Assembly (NCBI GenBank): GCA_003344405.1 | Contig: NOWV01000197.1 | Span: 1-64,000 of the forward strand | Origin: Trichoplax sp. H2 | Taxonomy: Eukaryota > Placozoa > Uniplacotomia > Trichoplacea | Direction of reading: 5' to 3' | DNA: 64,000 nt | Part shown: in pieces, positions 14,301-26,533 of the stretch | Numbering within the stretch: the stretch's first letter is position 1 | How the letters are laid out: each line of letters begins with the position of its first letter | Translations under genes and position numbers: made by a program | The notes under the pieces: generated by a model | Database searches by the model: none | Seen by the model: the letters and a program-made list of their open reading frames with translations, nothing else | Told to the model about the DNA's origin: nothing

Positions 14301-17300
14301 AAATAAATCGGCATTTTGACGTATATACTATGTATACTTAGTGATTGGAATTAGCTGTAGCCCAATTATATTGAAATATTAGAAAATACTGATGCATAGT
14401 AGATAACTCGTGCCCTCTTTGATTACATTATTAGGGAAATACCTTTCAAGTTGTTATTGTCACCGATGGTCAGCGTGAAAGCTATGCCATGTTTCTATAT
14501 GAAAATGACGGTTTACGCTGGCTACGATCACAACCAAAACTAGGCATAACTCCAAGATATCCACTGATAGGATTTGCCGCAGGTTAGAAAATAGTACTGC
14601 CTATCTTGTAATCAAATTAATGGTGAAATATCTATGCAGGCAGTATAATATAGATTTTAGGATATTAGACTTAGCTAAATCGGCACTGAATACAAGATAT
14701 TCATGCAATGATATTTAGGCAACGGAATAGGCTCTTATTCTTTGTATGGTTCAAGCACCGCTAATGCATCAGCACTGCCTTCACTATCCAATGTGGATAT
14801 ACCTGGCAAGTGGTTATATCAAATTGGTAATGGTAGCCCTGGCCAAGGCGGTAAGATAACACCAGCTGTCCTGGTCAATGGATCCAGTAAGTCAATACAT
14901 AGAATTATATTCCTCAGCGTAAATATTCTTATTTATACTTGGCAATCAAATTGTATAACGAATAGCGAAGATATGAATCAAAATTTTAGAACTTACTAAC
15001 TTTATCACTGATCCATCCATTCAACTGTACCTTAAGGGTTAATATTGCTAGTAATACGTATTTCCCATTCTACGCTTACACCCTTCGACTTCAATATTTA
15101 TCGAACCTATGATGTCAAAGAATCAGACTATGCAATTATTAAAATCGAATAAGTTTTTATGCTTCTTAGATTTAAAGTATCTAAGTAATAATTTTTCTTA
15201 TTCTATATCTTAAATTTGATTCATTTTTTTTCAATTTTCATAAAACGATCATACAGTACTTCATCATAGCAAAATAACTAGTATCTCACAGTTGCTGAGA
15301 ATGGCTCCTGAAAATATGCTTTGAATAAATTTTGACAAAAATTAATTTGGCAACCTAGCGCATAATAAATAATTTTTAATTCTTCCAAATTACACTACTT
15401 TAACTGCGGTATAAATTATCAAAATTTGCTCTAAAGTGATTACTTTTACATTCCATATCAATGAATTCATCATTATTATAACTAGAACGCGTAATAATTT
15501 AGTATCTGTCACAACCGAGATTGAAAAACAAAAATTAATGAGAATCTTTCCTCTAAAATAGTCTTAACTAACTCTAAGCACTCTTTAATTAATCTACCAA
15601 ACTTAGATTCGCGTCTTAGACGATAGAATACTCACGTTAAGAATCAAAACTTTATTCCAAAAGCTATTTATTTAAATAACCGATTGAACTCACAACTTAC
15701 AATCGACTACTAACAACGGATAACTATCTGTGATAGACCACCTTATCAACTCCCTTAATTAAGAACTTTAAGGCTTTTACATAGCCTTACAAACATCGTT
15801 GGTGCAAAGCAGTAATAAATTTATAGCCAAGTCTACATACTGAATATAGCAAGAATCACAGCACTCTTTCTATGACATTTGATAGTAGTTAATTCATGGC
15901 TAGATGTTAACATATGATTCATTACTTAACAAAATTATATCGTTGATGACGCTATAATTAATTAATTGCCACAGAATCTCACATCGAATAGGTTGACACT
16001 TGTAAATAAAATGCCATTATCCAGTTATGCAAGTTCTTCATTACAGTGCTAATTTTCTATAAATTAATTAAAATAGGCGTTAATCTGTGCTCTATGGGCT
16101 ATCCGCGCTGTTCCAGTCAGTCTATTTGTAACAACTATGCCACTGGTTACTGTTGTGCATGCCCTAATGGAACGAAAGGCAACGGCAAAATTTGCTATAG
16201 TCAAAGTAAGTTTAATATTGGTATTTTATAGCTGGGAGGATGCAACAATGTCATCTTCCAGCTATCAGTTTATTATTACTATTTACTAGAGTTGGACTCA
16301 TATCGATTTTAAAGTTTTACTGGCCTAATAACGTCTCATGTAGAGTTTATCTTTCTATTATAAACCAAAACTTTGAATTAGTTCATTCGATGTCACTGGC
16401 TGATGCCACCGTCCAAATCAACGTCCAACGTCAGAATAGCAATACTACACTTTCTGCACAAATGCACGGCCTTGCTTATCCTCGTAGCTTTTGCCGATGC
16501 TATTTAGCCATGTCACGAATTCCGATTGAGGAAGTAATTGTAGCTGAAGTTATTTTAGATGAATTGGGATTACTCTTAGGTTGGTACTATGCAGATCGAG
16601 CAGTCGGCGAACCAGAATCCCTTGCTAATGGTCATAGTCTAGCTGGCGATGGTTTTCATGGTACAAGTCGAATTCATTTTGGTCTCCAATCGGCATTTGT
16701 ACTAAAATATTCGATGGTTCCTACTGATGCTAATGCCGATAATATACTCATCAATATCGAAACATCTGGACTATTTCCAGATGTGACTCAGCTTTCAAAT
16801 AACGCCACATCCAATCAAACAGATCTATTTGCCCAATTTGAAGCCAATGATCAATATTTCTATAACGTCGCTCCTGGTAAGGAATTAGCCATCATAAATA
16901 ATCATGTTAACCTCAACGGAACCAATGCCATCTATCGTACAACTCGATTCATCTATCACACGCAATGTTCCTCTGATTGGAGAGCCAGTGGAGTTCGCGT
17001 TCGTTCAACAGATTCATATAGGCAATTTACTTATGATCCAACTCGCCAAATGGTTCAGTCTACGACGACATTTGCTTTAACCAATACTTCTGGAGGTAAG
17101 CAATCGATTGATAATGCTCTATGCGTCATTTTGTCCACAGTATTTATATCTCAATTTAAAGCACAGAACTTCATATAACTAATTTCAATATCGTATTAAC
17201 ATTGAGTTCATAACTAAAGTAGTAGCAGCTGACTGATAGTAATGATATTTGACGGTCTGCATAATGCGCTTGACTGAAATTAAGAATTACGTTAAAATGT

Positions 17301-20300
17301 TAATCCAGCCGATTCTTAATTTCAATATCGCGTCCCAGGAATAATTATAGAAATGGCAATAAGTTAACATATGATACTTACATGCTATGTATTAATATAC
17401 TTGATTTATATTGTGAAATATTTTATTACCATAGATTCTTAAATTAACATAAGAATCACTTGTTACAGTAGCGATTTTAAACGATTGCTCCATACCTATT
17501 TTGCTATTTATGACCAGATATCAACTTTTGCGCACTGAGTATTCATAATTGCGATTTACATCTTCAATATATATTTTCCAAAAGCATTTATATCTCAGTT
17601 TAGAGCACAGAAGAGCACATTATTAATTTCAATATCAAATTAATATTAAGTTTATAACTAAAGCAACAGTAGCTGACTGTATAACTATGATATTGTTAGT
17701 TATGCATAATGATTTTGAGTGAAATAAGGAAATGCGTTGAATTACTTATTCAACCAATTCATAATTTCAGTATCACTTCTCAGGAACAAGTATAAATGGT
17801 ATAGGTTCTTAACTTAAGTAAGAATAACTCTTTACTGAAGCAATCTAAATCGATGATTTGATATTTATTTTGCTATATATGACCAGATGTCAACTTTTGC
17901 GCACTGGGTGTCCATGATTGCGATCCAATTGCTCAATGTTTTACAGAACCTTATTCCTATCGTTGTGTCTGTCCTCAAGGTTATACTGGTGATGGGCATG
18001 TTTGTATAGGTCAGCTAATTAAAATCCTTTTCATGTGTACCTTCTTATCTAATTTATGGAAAATTAACAGCAGTATTTAAGTTATCTAATCACGTTAATA
18101 TTGATATCTAAACTCAGCAGTTAAACGTCTTTAAATATTTTATGCAGATGTTAATGAATGTTATGATGGTACAATTTGTCAGCCTAAAAGTAATTCCTAC
18201 TGTATCAATACTCCTGGTTCCTACAAATGTCAATGTTTTCATGGTTACCTTGAGACAGCAAATAATACTTGCATCGGTACACTTCATAATCGCATTATTA
18301 TTAGTTGTTATCAGATACTTCTTTAAGTTTAACTTGCCTTCAATTTCCGTGATTTTAGACCTAAATGAGTGCTCTAGTGGTATCAATAACTGCAGCCAAT
18401 ACGCTAATTGTACTAACACAATTGCATCCTATTACTGCGACTGCTGGCATGGCTACTATGGCGATGGAAATAATTGTACATGTAAGTGCGATCATGCAGC
18501 TAGATTTCATTACGATTACGGCACCTTAGGCCATATAAACTCTAAAACTAGTTCTAGTTACCGATGTTTAACCTAGTCATTTAATAGAGAATAATTAATC
18601 CAGCCTGATAGATAAGATTAATTTGATGCCATTTAAATAGCATAGGTATATGCAATTATATTTTATAAACTTTTAGCTCCGTCTATCGAACATAAAATAT
18701 GCTCCTTAGCAGTCTATTTTAGATAGCCAGCTAAATAGATATATAGTTCTTTCTGTAAACACAAATTGATATGCTTTCTATGTGATATAATGACGATCAT
18801 CAATGGTTTCAAATTTAAAGCTTTAATCCTCGTAAATTTATAATCCGTATGTAAAATAACATTAAAGGCAAAAATTGATAGCTACAATTGGTAGCTTCAT
18901 GATGAATAATAACGATATTTTAATTTAGTTATACCATGTAGATTGTGTCATCGTGACGCTATTTGCACCCGCGATAGAGCTGGTGATGAAATTTGTACCT
19001 GTAAACCCGGTTATGAAGGCGATGGAAGATTATCATGTCGAGGTTCATTCAACGTTACTTTCTTCCCTAGATAATGCATGACCTTGCATCAGTAGGACTA
19101 TAAGCAAATCAAGATAACAACTCTTATCTTGAGAATCTAAGGATTTTTTTCTTCACTTTTTGATATTTTTAATTAGATATCAATGAATGTTCATCCCCTA
19201 CGCTAAATAATTGTAGCCAGTTTGCATCTTGTACTAACAGCAATGGTTCCTTCTCTTGTGCTTGCCTTCCAGGCTATAAGGGAAATGGAGAGAATTGTAC
19301 AGGTTAATATCTATCATGTAGCAATTTCATTCATAACAGCAAAAAGAGCCTACTTTTTCAATGTTATTCTTTGATCCAAAATTGTTAATTTATCAAGCTC
19401 TGGTAAGATAAAGTTATAGTACTTTTCAGACATACTTTACTTATCTTGCAATAAAATTTCGTCCATGTTTCACTCAATCAACAGTACGAATAACTGTTAG
19501 CCCTATATGATTCATTTTAATTTTTACCATAATATATTTTTATATTTAATGTATAATAAATTATTGATCTAACATGTAAGTTATTAATAGAGTATTTCAT
19601 ATTCAATCTAATGTAGGTCTTGTGGATTAAAGTCATTACTTACTTAAGCTATCTTAAAACATATTTGGCCAATTTGGCTAGTAACAAATGCAACGATGAA
19701 TTTATTCTTTGCTAATTCAATATAATATTCATTGTTGATCATAAGTTGAGCATAACTTCAATTTTTGCATTTGATCACTCAGCGGAGTTTTTCTATATAT
19801 CCTCGACTTAGATATTAATGAATGTGTCGAAGAATCCTATCGATGCGTACCTAATTCCAGCTGCGATAATTCAATCGGTTCCTTTAACTGTTCTTGCAAT
19901 GACGGTTATCGTGGAAATCCGTATGCACCAACTGGAAATTGTACCGGTAAGAGATAACCAATCTAATGGAAACAGATTGCGATGCATGAAATAGAACTAA
20001 AATTCTAACATTACTACATGAACGTTCACTTTAAGATATAAATGAATGCGAAGAAGGAAGCCATAATTGCCACCGATATGGTATCTGCACTAATTCACCT
20101 TCGACTTTTTCCTGTCGATGTGAAACTGGATTTATAGGCAATGGGACATTCTGCGAATGTAGGTCTATGCTGTGTGTAAATCAATTTTATCTTTCGATTT
20201 CTTCGCTTTCATTCATCCTGTTTCAATTACAGTACCTTGCAAGCGATGTTTTAATGGTGGCAAATGTATTAATGACACTGAATGCGATTGTCCTCCTGGA

Positions 20301-22367
20301 TTCGCAGGACGATATTGCCAATTGAGTAAGATTGAGCATAATTTACCTCAAATTTTCATTCTTTCTTGTATCAAGAAGTAATATTTAAAATTAAGGCCAA
20401 TTTAAAAATAACTACTGCGCTGCCAAATTGTACACTCTACAGCGTTGTTCAAATCGCTTTTCTTCACAAAAACTATAATAAAAGGAATATGAATGCGCTG
20501 CTCACTACTGGTAATATTTAAGCTACTTAGCAAATCAAAACTGCAAAAGTTCATTAGTTCCCATAAAACTGACTAATTACTAACAGCCAATAAAAGTAAA
20601 TACTTATTATAAAATATTGCATCCAAGAAGGACAGAAGTATTGCTGTAAATGCCAGGTCTAGCTAAAACGAATAAAATTATGCACTTAATTTCAATCAAT
20701 AGATGAAGGATCTTTCCTAGCATATGCCCAAGGATATACTATACAACGAGTTAACTTTCCTGCTAATACCTCCGATCCAACTGTCATTGTCCATGATCAG
20801 TATCAGCTTGGCATTGGAATCGATTTCGACTGCAAAGAAAATAGCATTTATTGGTCCAATATTGGCGGCGGTAAATCGATTATGAAATCAGATCCAATTG
20901 GTGGCAATGTTACTGTCGTAGCTACGCTGAATGATTCAAGTAGTGTGGAAGGTAAATAATAAATAGTTTCGGCTTCGTAAATTGGAATAGCTTTTATCTT
21001 TACACTACATAAATGAATTCTTTCTCATTTTCAGGTATTGCAATCGATTCTATCAGTCGTACCATATATTGGACTGATTCAGGCAATGATGTTATTGAAG
21101 TTATGAAATTGGACGGAACCAATCGACAAGTTTTGTTTGATACTGAATTAGTCAATCCAAGAGCTATTGCTATTGATCCTGTTGTTGGGTAAAAAATTAT
21201 GCATCTTTCGAACGTATGATTTTATGTCGCAATCCACTATAGAAATCTTTAAATTCTTCCATCTAATTACGAACTTACTTTATTGGGTCCGATAGTTTCA
21301 TCTTTTGGACTGATTGGAATCGTGAGAATCCAAGAATTGTGCGTTCAACAGCCGATGGCAAAGATCGAGTCAATTTAGTTGTAGGGAATTTAAAACTTCC
21401 CAACGCACTGACATTAGATACTGAACTTAAGAGAGTTTATTGGGCGGATGCTGGAACTAATATGGTAGAATATTGCAGCTATACTGGCGAAGGTAGAAAG
21501 ACATTACATAAGGTAAATTTTACTAAATCAGCGGCTGTACTTGCTAATTTATTGAGGCAATTCGTGTACATTTTATTAAATCCAATTTAAAGTTATCAAG
21601 AGAATATCAGTAACACCATTTTCTATTATCAATTAGTAAGGTGTAGCATTTTATTACTATACAATGATAGTGACTATGCTTTCATTAGTTTTTTAAATAA
21701 TTTACATCTCTTACTTATCCAAATTAACTGTAATAAACACGTATTTCAAGATCGCTGATGACAAATTGGATTCATTATCAAGCTGTAATCATCATTTCAT
21801 ATACTGTAGTATAGTGTTACTTCTCACTAACGATAGTCAAATCTTAAGATATCTTTAATCAGTTCATTAACTTTCATATCTTATATGTCAAAATTGATCG
21901 TAGAATGCGAGTACTTCCAGGATAAGTAATGATCAATTAGATTTATTATTAAGTTTAATTCAACACTAAATGATTTTACGTATTTGATCAGGGTTTTAGC
22001 ACCGGAAACTCATTAATTTATCCATTTGCCCTTGCCCTTTATGGTGACTACCTATATTGGTCTGACTGGTCCTCTTATGATCTACAAAGAATTCATCGAA
22101 TTACCGGTAAATTGCTCGATCCAATTTCAACTAAACCACTAGGTGGATCATACTATAGAATTGATGGCATTGCATCTGTCATCAAGGAATGTTCTCAAGG
22201 TATGTAGAAACTTATTCATATATATCTCATATGCAATAAGTTTATAACACAGAAAATCGATTAATTTTTCTTTTCTCATTTCAGGCGCAAATGCATGTGG
22301 TTCTATGCCTATCGTCAACTGTAATCTATGCTTGCCAGGGTTAAATAATACACGTACATGCTACTGA
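11386..22367 (+). CDS. NID: Nidogen (entactin), basement-membrane linker glycoprotein
   Basis: Secreted matrix protein; in other animals it bridges laminin, collagen IV and perlecan. Exons: 11386-11592, 13359-13646, 14435-14582, 14719-14886, 16077-16205, 16382-17095, 17887-18009, 18148-18276, 18359-18481, 18929-19042, 19177-19302, 19812-19946, 20036-20158, 20233-20325, 20703-20951, 21035-21188, 21296-21512, 21992-22199, 22285-22367. They sum to 3,531 nt, or 1,176 residues, close to vertebrate nidogens. Order: signal peptide (about 1-22); NIDO domain (to about 265; [10 protein letters not shown] and TWENVGFYN signatures); EGF (272-312); G2F barrel (315-550); eight EGF modules (552-873), several opening DINEC/DVNEC as in calcium-binding EGFs; propeller with YWSN, YWTD, FWTD, YWAD and YWSD repeats (874-1149); Cys-rich tail. 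No thyroglobulin type-1 domain is seen. EGF exons are phase 1-1. The exon 6 start (16382 rather than 16346) was chosen by domain length. Possible poly(A) signal at 22673. Confidence 0.95.
11640..12310 (+). repeat. Three-copy tandem repeat in nidogen intron 1, unit ~210-225 bp
   Basis: Copies run at about 11640-11880, 11881-12080 and 12085-12310. Each repeats, in order, ACAATGATxTT or GACGATCTT, a GTGAxTAA/GTGAACAA stretch, CTTTCATA, ACTC/CCTGC.TTAAA, CTATTGATG, GCATA, GATTTTATC and CTAATTAA, then a TAGTCTATCCCAAA-like end. Divergence between copies is substantial, so the event is not recent. Confidence 0.8.
13799..14005 (+). repeat. Two-copy tandem repeat in nidogen intron 2, unit ~115 bp
   Basis: TTTCTATTTCATGACATAAT, then TACGTTxAGTTTTCCTTATC and ACTCTTAAAA, occur twice, near 13806 and 13917. 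The copies are quite similar, suggesting a younger duplication than the neighbouring ones. Confidence 0.8.
15000..16076 (+). other. Nidogen intron 4, nothing further seen
   Basis: The intron from 14887 to 16076 joins the end of the NIDO region to the first EGF exon in phase 1. It is AT-rich and carries an ACAGTACTTC motif near 15253. No hidden exon, RNA gene or repeat array was recognised. Confidence 0.5.
17130..17950 (+). repeat. Tandem duplication spanning nidogen intron 6 and the start of EGF exon 7
   Basis: The block beginning TATTTATATCTCAATTTAAA (about 17141) and ending inside an EGF-exon-like sequence (about 17570) is followed by a second copy beginning TTTATATCTCAGTTTAGAGC (about 17588) and running into the functional exon 7. 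Period is near 445 bp. Shared landmarks are TTTCAATATC, TAACTAAAG, AGCTGACTG, CATAATG and GACCAGAT.TCAACTTTTGCG. Confidence 0.85.
17518..17570 (+). pseudogene. Truncated pseudo-exon of nidogen EGF exon 7
   Basis: After a GACCAG acceptor identical to that of exon 7, this segment would read [13 protein letters not shown], against [13 protein letters not shown] in the real exon at 17887. The copy then breaks off before the remaining EGF cysteines, where the second duplication unit begins, and has no GTxxG donor at the matching place. It is therefore a broken duplicate. The intact downstream copy serves the gene. Confidence 0.8.
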
Positions 22368-25300
22368 TTTTAATCTGGGAAATTATTTTTGCTATACGTA
22401 GTGCTTTATTGTAGTCTCATCTAGCGTTATTTAATATATTTTATATGCAAATCACTCGTACTTTTATTGTTGAATCTAACTGTAGTGGAAACATTTCAAT
22501 TATTTTTCGTTTTCATATTACTTAAACTTACGTATAAAAAATTGGAAAATTTTTAATAACGCTGTCTTTTCTTAGGAAAGTAGTGGCATCATTAGCTATA
22601 CTCTAGGCATATAGCGGTAATGTCGTAGTAGAAATTACTTAATTTTATAAATTTAGTCAGATTCTCTTGTCAAATAAATCAAATTTAACTTTCGCATCCT
22701 TTTTCTGCAATGCTATTAAAGATTAAATTTAAATCACTGATAAAAGTAATAGGTTGCAGTAGTTTAATTTTAAATATAAAGTCAAGTTTTGACACTGACC
22801 AACGCTGATATCAAGCAATCGATTTCCGCGTTTCCTTATTCACCTACAGTACGAAATTGATAATTGAAAGATAATTTTGTTGATGATTATATAATTATAT
22901 GTGACTGTAACCAAGTAAATATTTTAGTCTTTATTAAAGTCTGTTAGAGTGAGCATATGCGTAAGTTGGCCATGACCTATCCTGTACTATTTTAAGAAAA
23001 ACGATTGACAGTTGTTATGCGTCCGAAATTGCTACAAAAGTACCTTAGCAACATCCAATTTCTAAGAAGGGGCTCGGAAAGAACAAGTTAACATTGCCTG
23101 TTTTACTGCATTCGAATTAATACCATCAACTTGCCGCTACTTTGCAATCTTGAATGGATTTAAATCGAGAAATTTAGAGTGCTCTTGTATTCGTACTTTA
23201 TTATAATTATGGAAGTAGAATACTCTTTACCATACATAGCATTATAACTACCTCATGCTTTGTCTTCGTAAACAACAATTATAATCTTCTATCAAGTTAG
23301 TTAATCCTGTTCGTTAGGCGGTAAACCAGCACACTTATATTGTCTACTTTACTAAAGCAATCCGACTACAGTACTTCACGTCTATTAAACTTGACATGAT
23401 TATCTACAGAATTTACTATAACAAAGGCTGCTATTCGTCCTGCATCTATCATAGAGCTAATACTAAAATTGCCGATTTAATTAATTAAAGAAGACAACCA
23501 TCCGTGGGATAAATTTCTAATCACAGGGAATAAGTTTCAGTTAATTGTAGTACGGCACCGGTATCCATTCGATCCTTAATTGTTTGAGCAGCTCCCCTAC
23601 TGTTAAAACCAAATAATACCCGTAAACAACCGAAATTTTCCCACCATGATCTAAACATTCTCTATCAGCCTAAATTATACGATTTCATTACTGACAGTAC
23701 AAATAAAATCAGAATATGGAATTCATAAATATTAATTAGTGACAAGTATTAATTAACACTCGGTCTAGTCTATAGTAAGCCTGTATTGCACATTATATAA
23801 TTTAACGTAAAAGGTTAGCACCGGGGTTATTTGTGTAACATATGAAATTGTATATAAGATTGATTATTAATTTTTGATCTCAGTTCCACTGAGACTAACG
23901 TAGAGTGCACTGGTACTAACGTAAACGGGCTAGTAATAAATATATTTATTAAACTAAACCTATCGTTTGACTCGATTACTATACTGTAGTATAGGAATAA
24001 GTTAGTTTTCCCTTACTGAGGATCTCCGGAGTTAGTTGGAGAACCATAAGAGTAGATAGACTAGTTTAGGTACGATCACGAAAGTTGTTTTGTGACAACA
24101 CTACTTATACACTATCCAAAATTATACAATTTAATACTGAGGTTGTAGGCAAAATTAAAATCAATACCTATGTTGGCATAATGGTAATACTAAGGTATCA
24201 CAAGTGTTTGAATAAAATTGAACTAATAATATAATGAAATTTTTGCTTAAATTTTGCTCTATAATCGGAGAAAATTCAACTTATTTATTATTGCTCTGTT
24301 ATAGTATCCTTATTCAATGTTACAAGCTCTATATCTATTTAATTCATCGGCTCTCTCGGCTTATCGAAAATTGTTCGACTCTATAGTCAAGATTGATTTT
24401 ACCTTTCATTTACTATTTTATGTAATTCTTGTTTTTACTAACGACTTGTAGATAGAAATCTCATTTGAAGCCGTTTTCCGGGATATTTGCTTCTAGTCTA
24501 GATGTACTGCTTTATTATTATTTTAAATTTCATTGTAATACATCGTTCTAAAGTTAATGGCCTGCTAAATAATATAAAAAACAAAACACACGACTACACA
24601 TGATATTTGCAATATAATTTTAATCAGAATTAGATGCAACTGTTACCAACTACTTCAGAGTAAGCACAAGTCAGTCAGTAATCATCCATCTTGTAACATT
24701 TTAAGAAAAGTGATTGATAGCTGTCGTAAATTCCAAATTCTTAGAGAAGTAGCAGTAAAAGACTATTTATTGTCTGAGAAACAACTTTAAAGGACCAAGT
24801 TAGCATTATCAGTTTCACTATATTTAGAATTGATATCGGCAACTTGCGGCGACTTTATAAACTTAAATGGATTAAAATCGTCTATATTTTGAGAGTGTTC
24901 TTGTAAATTTAGTTTAATATAGAATAGGATACTCTTTCCCATATGCAGTATTACTACATTATGCTCTGTCTTCACAAATAATAATCTAATTCGCTAATAC
25001 TGCTAATTATACGGTATTCTAGCATATTTTACTTTGTCGACTTAACTACATCTTTTTCGTCCATAGTTTCTATATTGAATTTTTAGTGATTATCCACGAA
25101 ACTTACCACAACAAAGACTACCATTCGCTCTGTATCTAGTATAGAGCTAGCTAATATTTAAGTTGATCAATTTAACGAAAGGAGACAACCGCCTGCGGGG
25201 ATGGATGTCTATTTATTTATAAGCAATAAGTTTCGATAGCAGTAGCCGCTTACTTCTTAATTACACGACTAGATTTTTTACGATAAATTCGAATAATAAT

Positions 25301-26533
25301 AATAATAGTCTAAATGCTACATTTTTCATTGTTCAGTGCCACTTTATGTAATTACAAGCCTTTTGAAGTTAATAAATTGAGTAATTCTATCTCGATATTG
25401 TAATTTTTCGTTGGAATTTAAATTTGTATAACGGTCTATCGCTGTGCTATAGTACTACGAAAGTTAAAGAACGCGTATGTGCCGTACTAATTAAGTGTAG
25501 GAGATTAATTCAGATATAGAAGTGAGTCCGTAGTTTCATTAATTATTGCTCGAAAATTGTACGAAGGAATAATAATTAATTGTTCGTAGTGAACTACTTA
25601 TGTTAGAATCTACTATACCTGTAGAAATTAGTTTATCCTAGTTATAATATTATGTCAATCCTAAATTTTAAACTTGCTAAAATAATGAAAGGTAAATATT
25701 AAATTCTATATCTTGGAAAGAGCTTGATATTCTCCTAAATTAACGATAGACGATTGTATATAAAAAATGTGTAACAATTACTGTTTTTGGTACATTTAAT
25801 AAACTAGTATCTGATAGAAACTCTTGTTAATTTAAGATTATCGCGGAAGTAATCTAGTTTTATCCATAGAAATAATATATGGTAATTTCCATTAATAAAC
25901 AATAATAGTTAAGAATGCAAAAAATCATCAAATTAATTTACATTAGTCTTACAAAAAATAAATTAATACGAGTGGTTAAGAAATCGTAGTCAACGTAAGA
26001 ATGATTACCGTAATTTCATGATCCGAATAGGTTTCAGGAATTTTATCATTTGTTATTTCAATATACAGTATATAGCTAATTCTACTCTTTACTATTAGAG
26101 TGAAGAAATTAAAGGAAAATTCTTCAATATCAATAAAGGGATGATTACCAACGCAAGTATATCATGTACGGTGCATTAATATAAAACATCTAGGACTTGC
26201 ATAATTATCATCGTATTGTCAAATTATTTACGTTTACGTTTCATAGATGAGCCAGTAGTTTTATCGTTAGGCAATGTCTACATATTTATACTAGCTTAAT
26301 AAATCTTGCACAATCATATAATTATGAGAAAGTGGCCTAACACTAAGTTAGATAATAAATTTTATCGGCCTATTGATATGAATTTATTAGAGTTGGACAT
26401 AAAGTTTAATTTGAAAAGATTATGTTTACTCTTATCATGTGGGAGAAATAATCTTCACACTTTAATTTCGGATGTTCCAGAGCAACAACGCGAGCCTTAA
26501 CGCTAACGATCTCATCCAAAATGATCAAACTTT
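22368..26533. other. Intergenic region between convergent nidogen and RTRAF genes
   Basis: Holds the nidogen 3' UTR at the left and the RTRAF 3' UTR at the right (a minus-strand AATAAA at about 26383-26388, roughly 146 bases past the RTRAF stop). Between them no gene is supported. The main structure is a diverged direct duplication, listed separately. The only open stretch, 24787-24975 (-), lies inside that duplication and is not preserved as a frame in the other copy. Confidence 0.6.
22940..25215 (+). repeat. Diverged direct duplication, unit ~560 bp, copies ~1.7 kb apart
   Basis: The block at about 22945-23520 recurs at about 24655-25210 in the same orientation. Matching landmarks in order: TTTTAAGAAAAxxGATTGA, CAAGTTAxCATT, CAACTTGCxGC, ATGGATT.AAATCG, GAGTG.TCTTGTA, ATACTCTTxCCATA, GATTATC.AC, ACAACAAAG/ATAACAAAG, TATAGAGCTA/CATAGAGCTA and GACAACC. 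The 1.1-kb spacer is unrelated to either copy. No coding frame survives in both. Confidence 0.8.

Noticed and set aside
18114-18576. Overlapping plus and minus open frames across nidogen EGF exons
   Set aside because: The plus frame is out of register with EGF exon 8 and runs through an intron; the minus frame is antisense. The spliced EGF reading explains the region.
24787-24975. Minus-strand open frame in the diverged duplication
   Set aside because: The matching place in the other copy near 23085-23280 has stops and frame-changing indels, so coding constraint is not seen.
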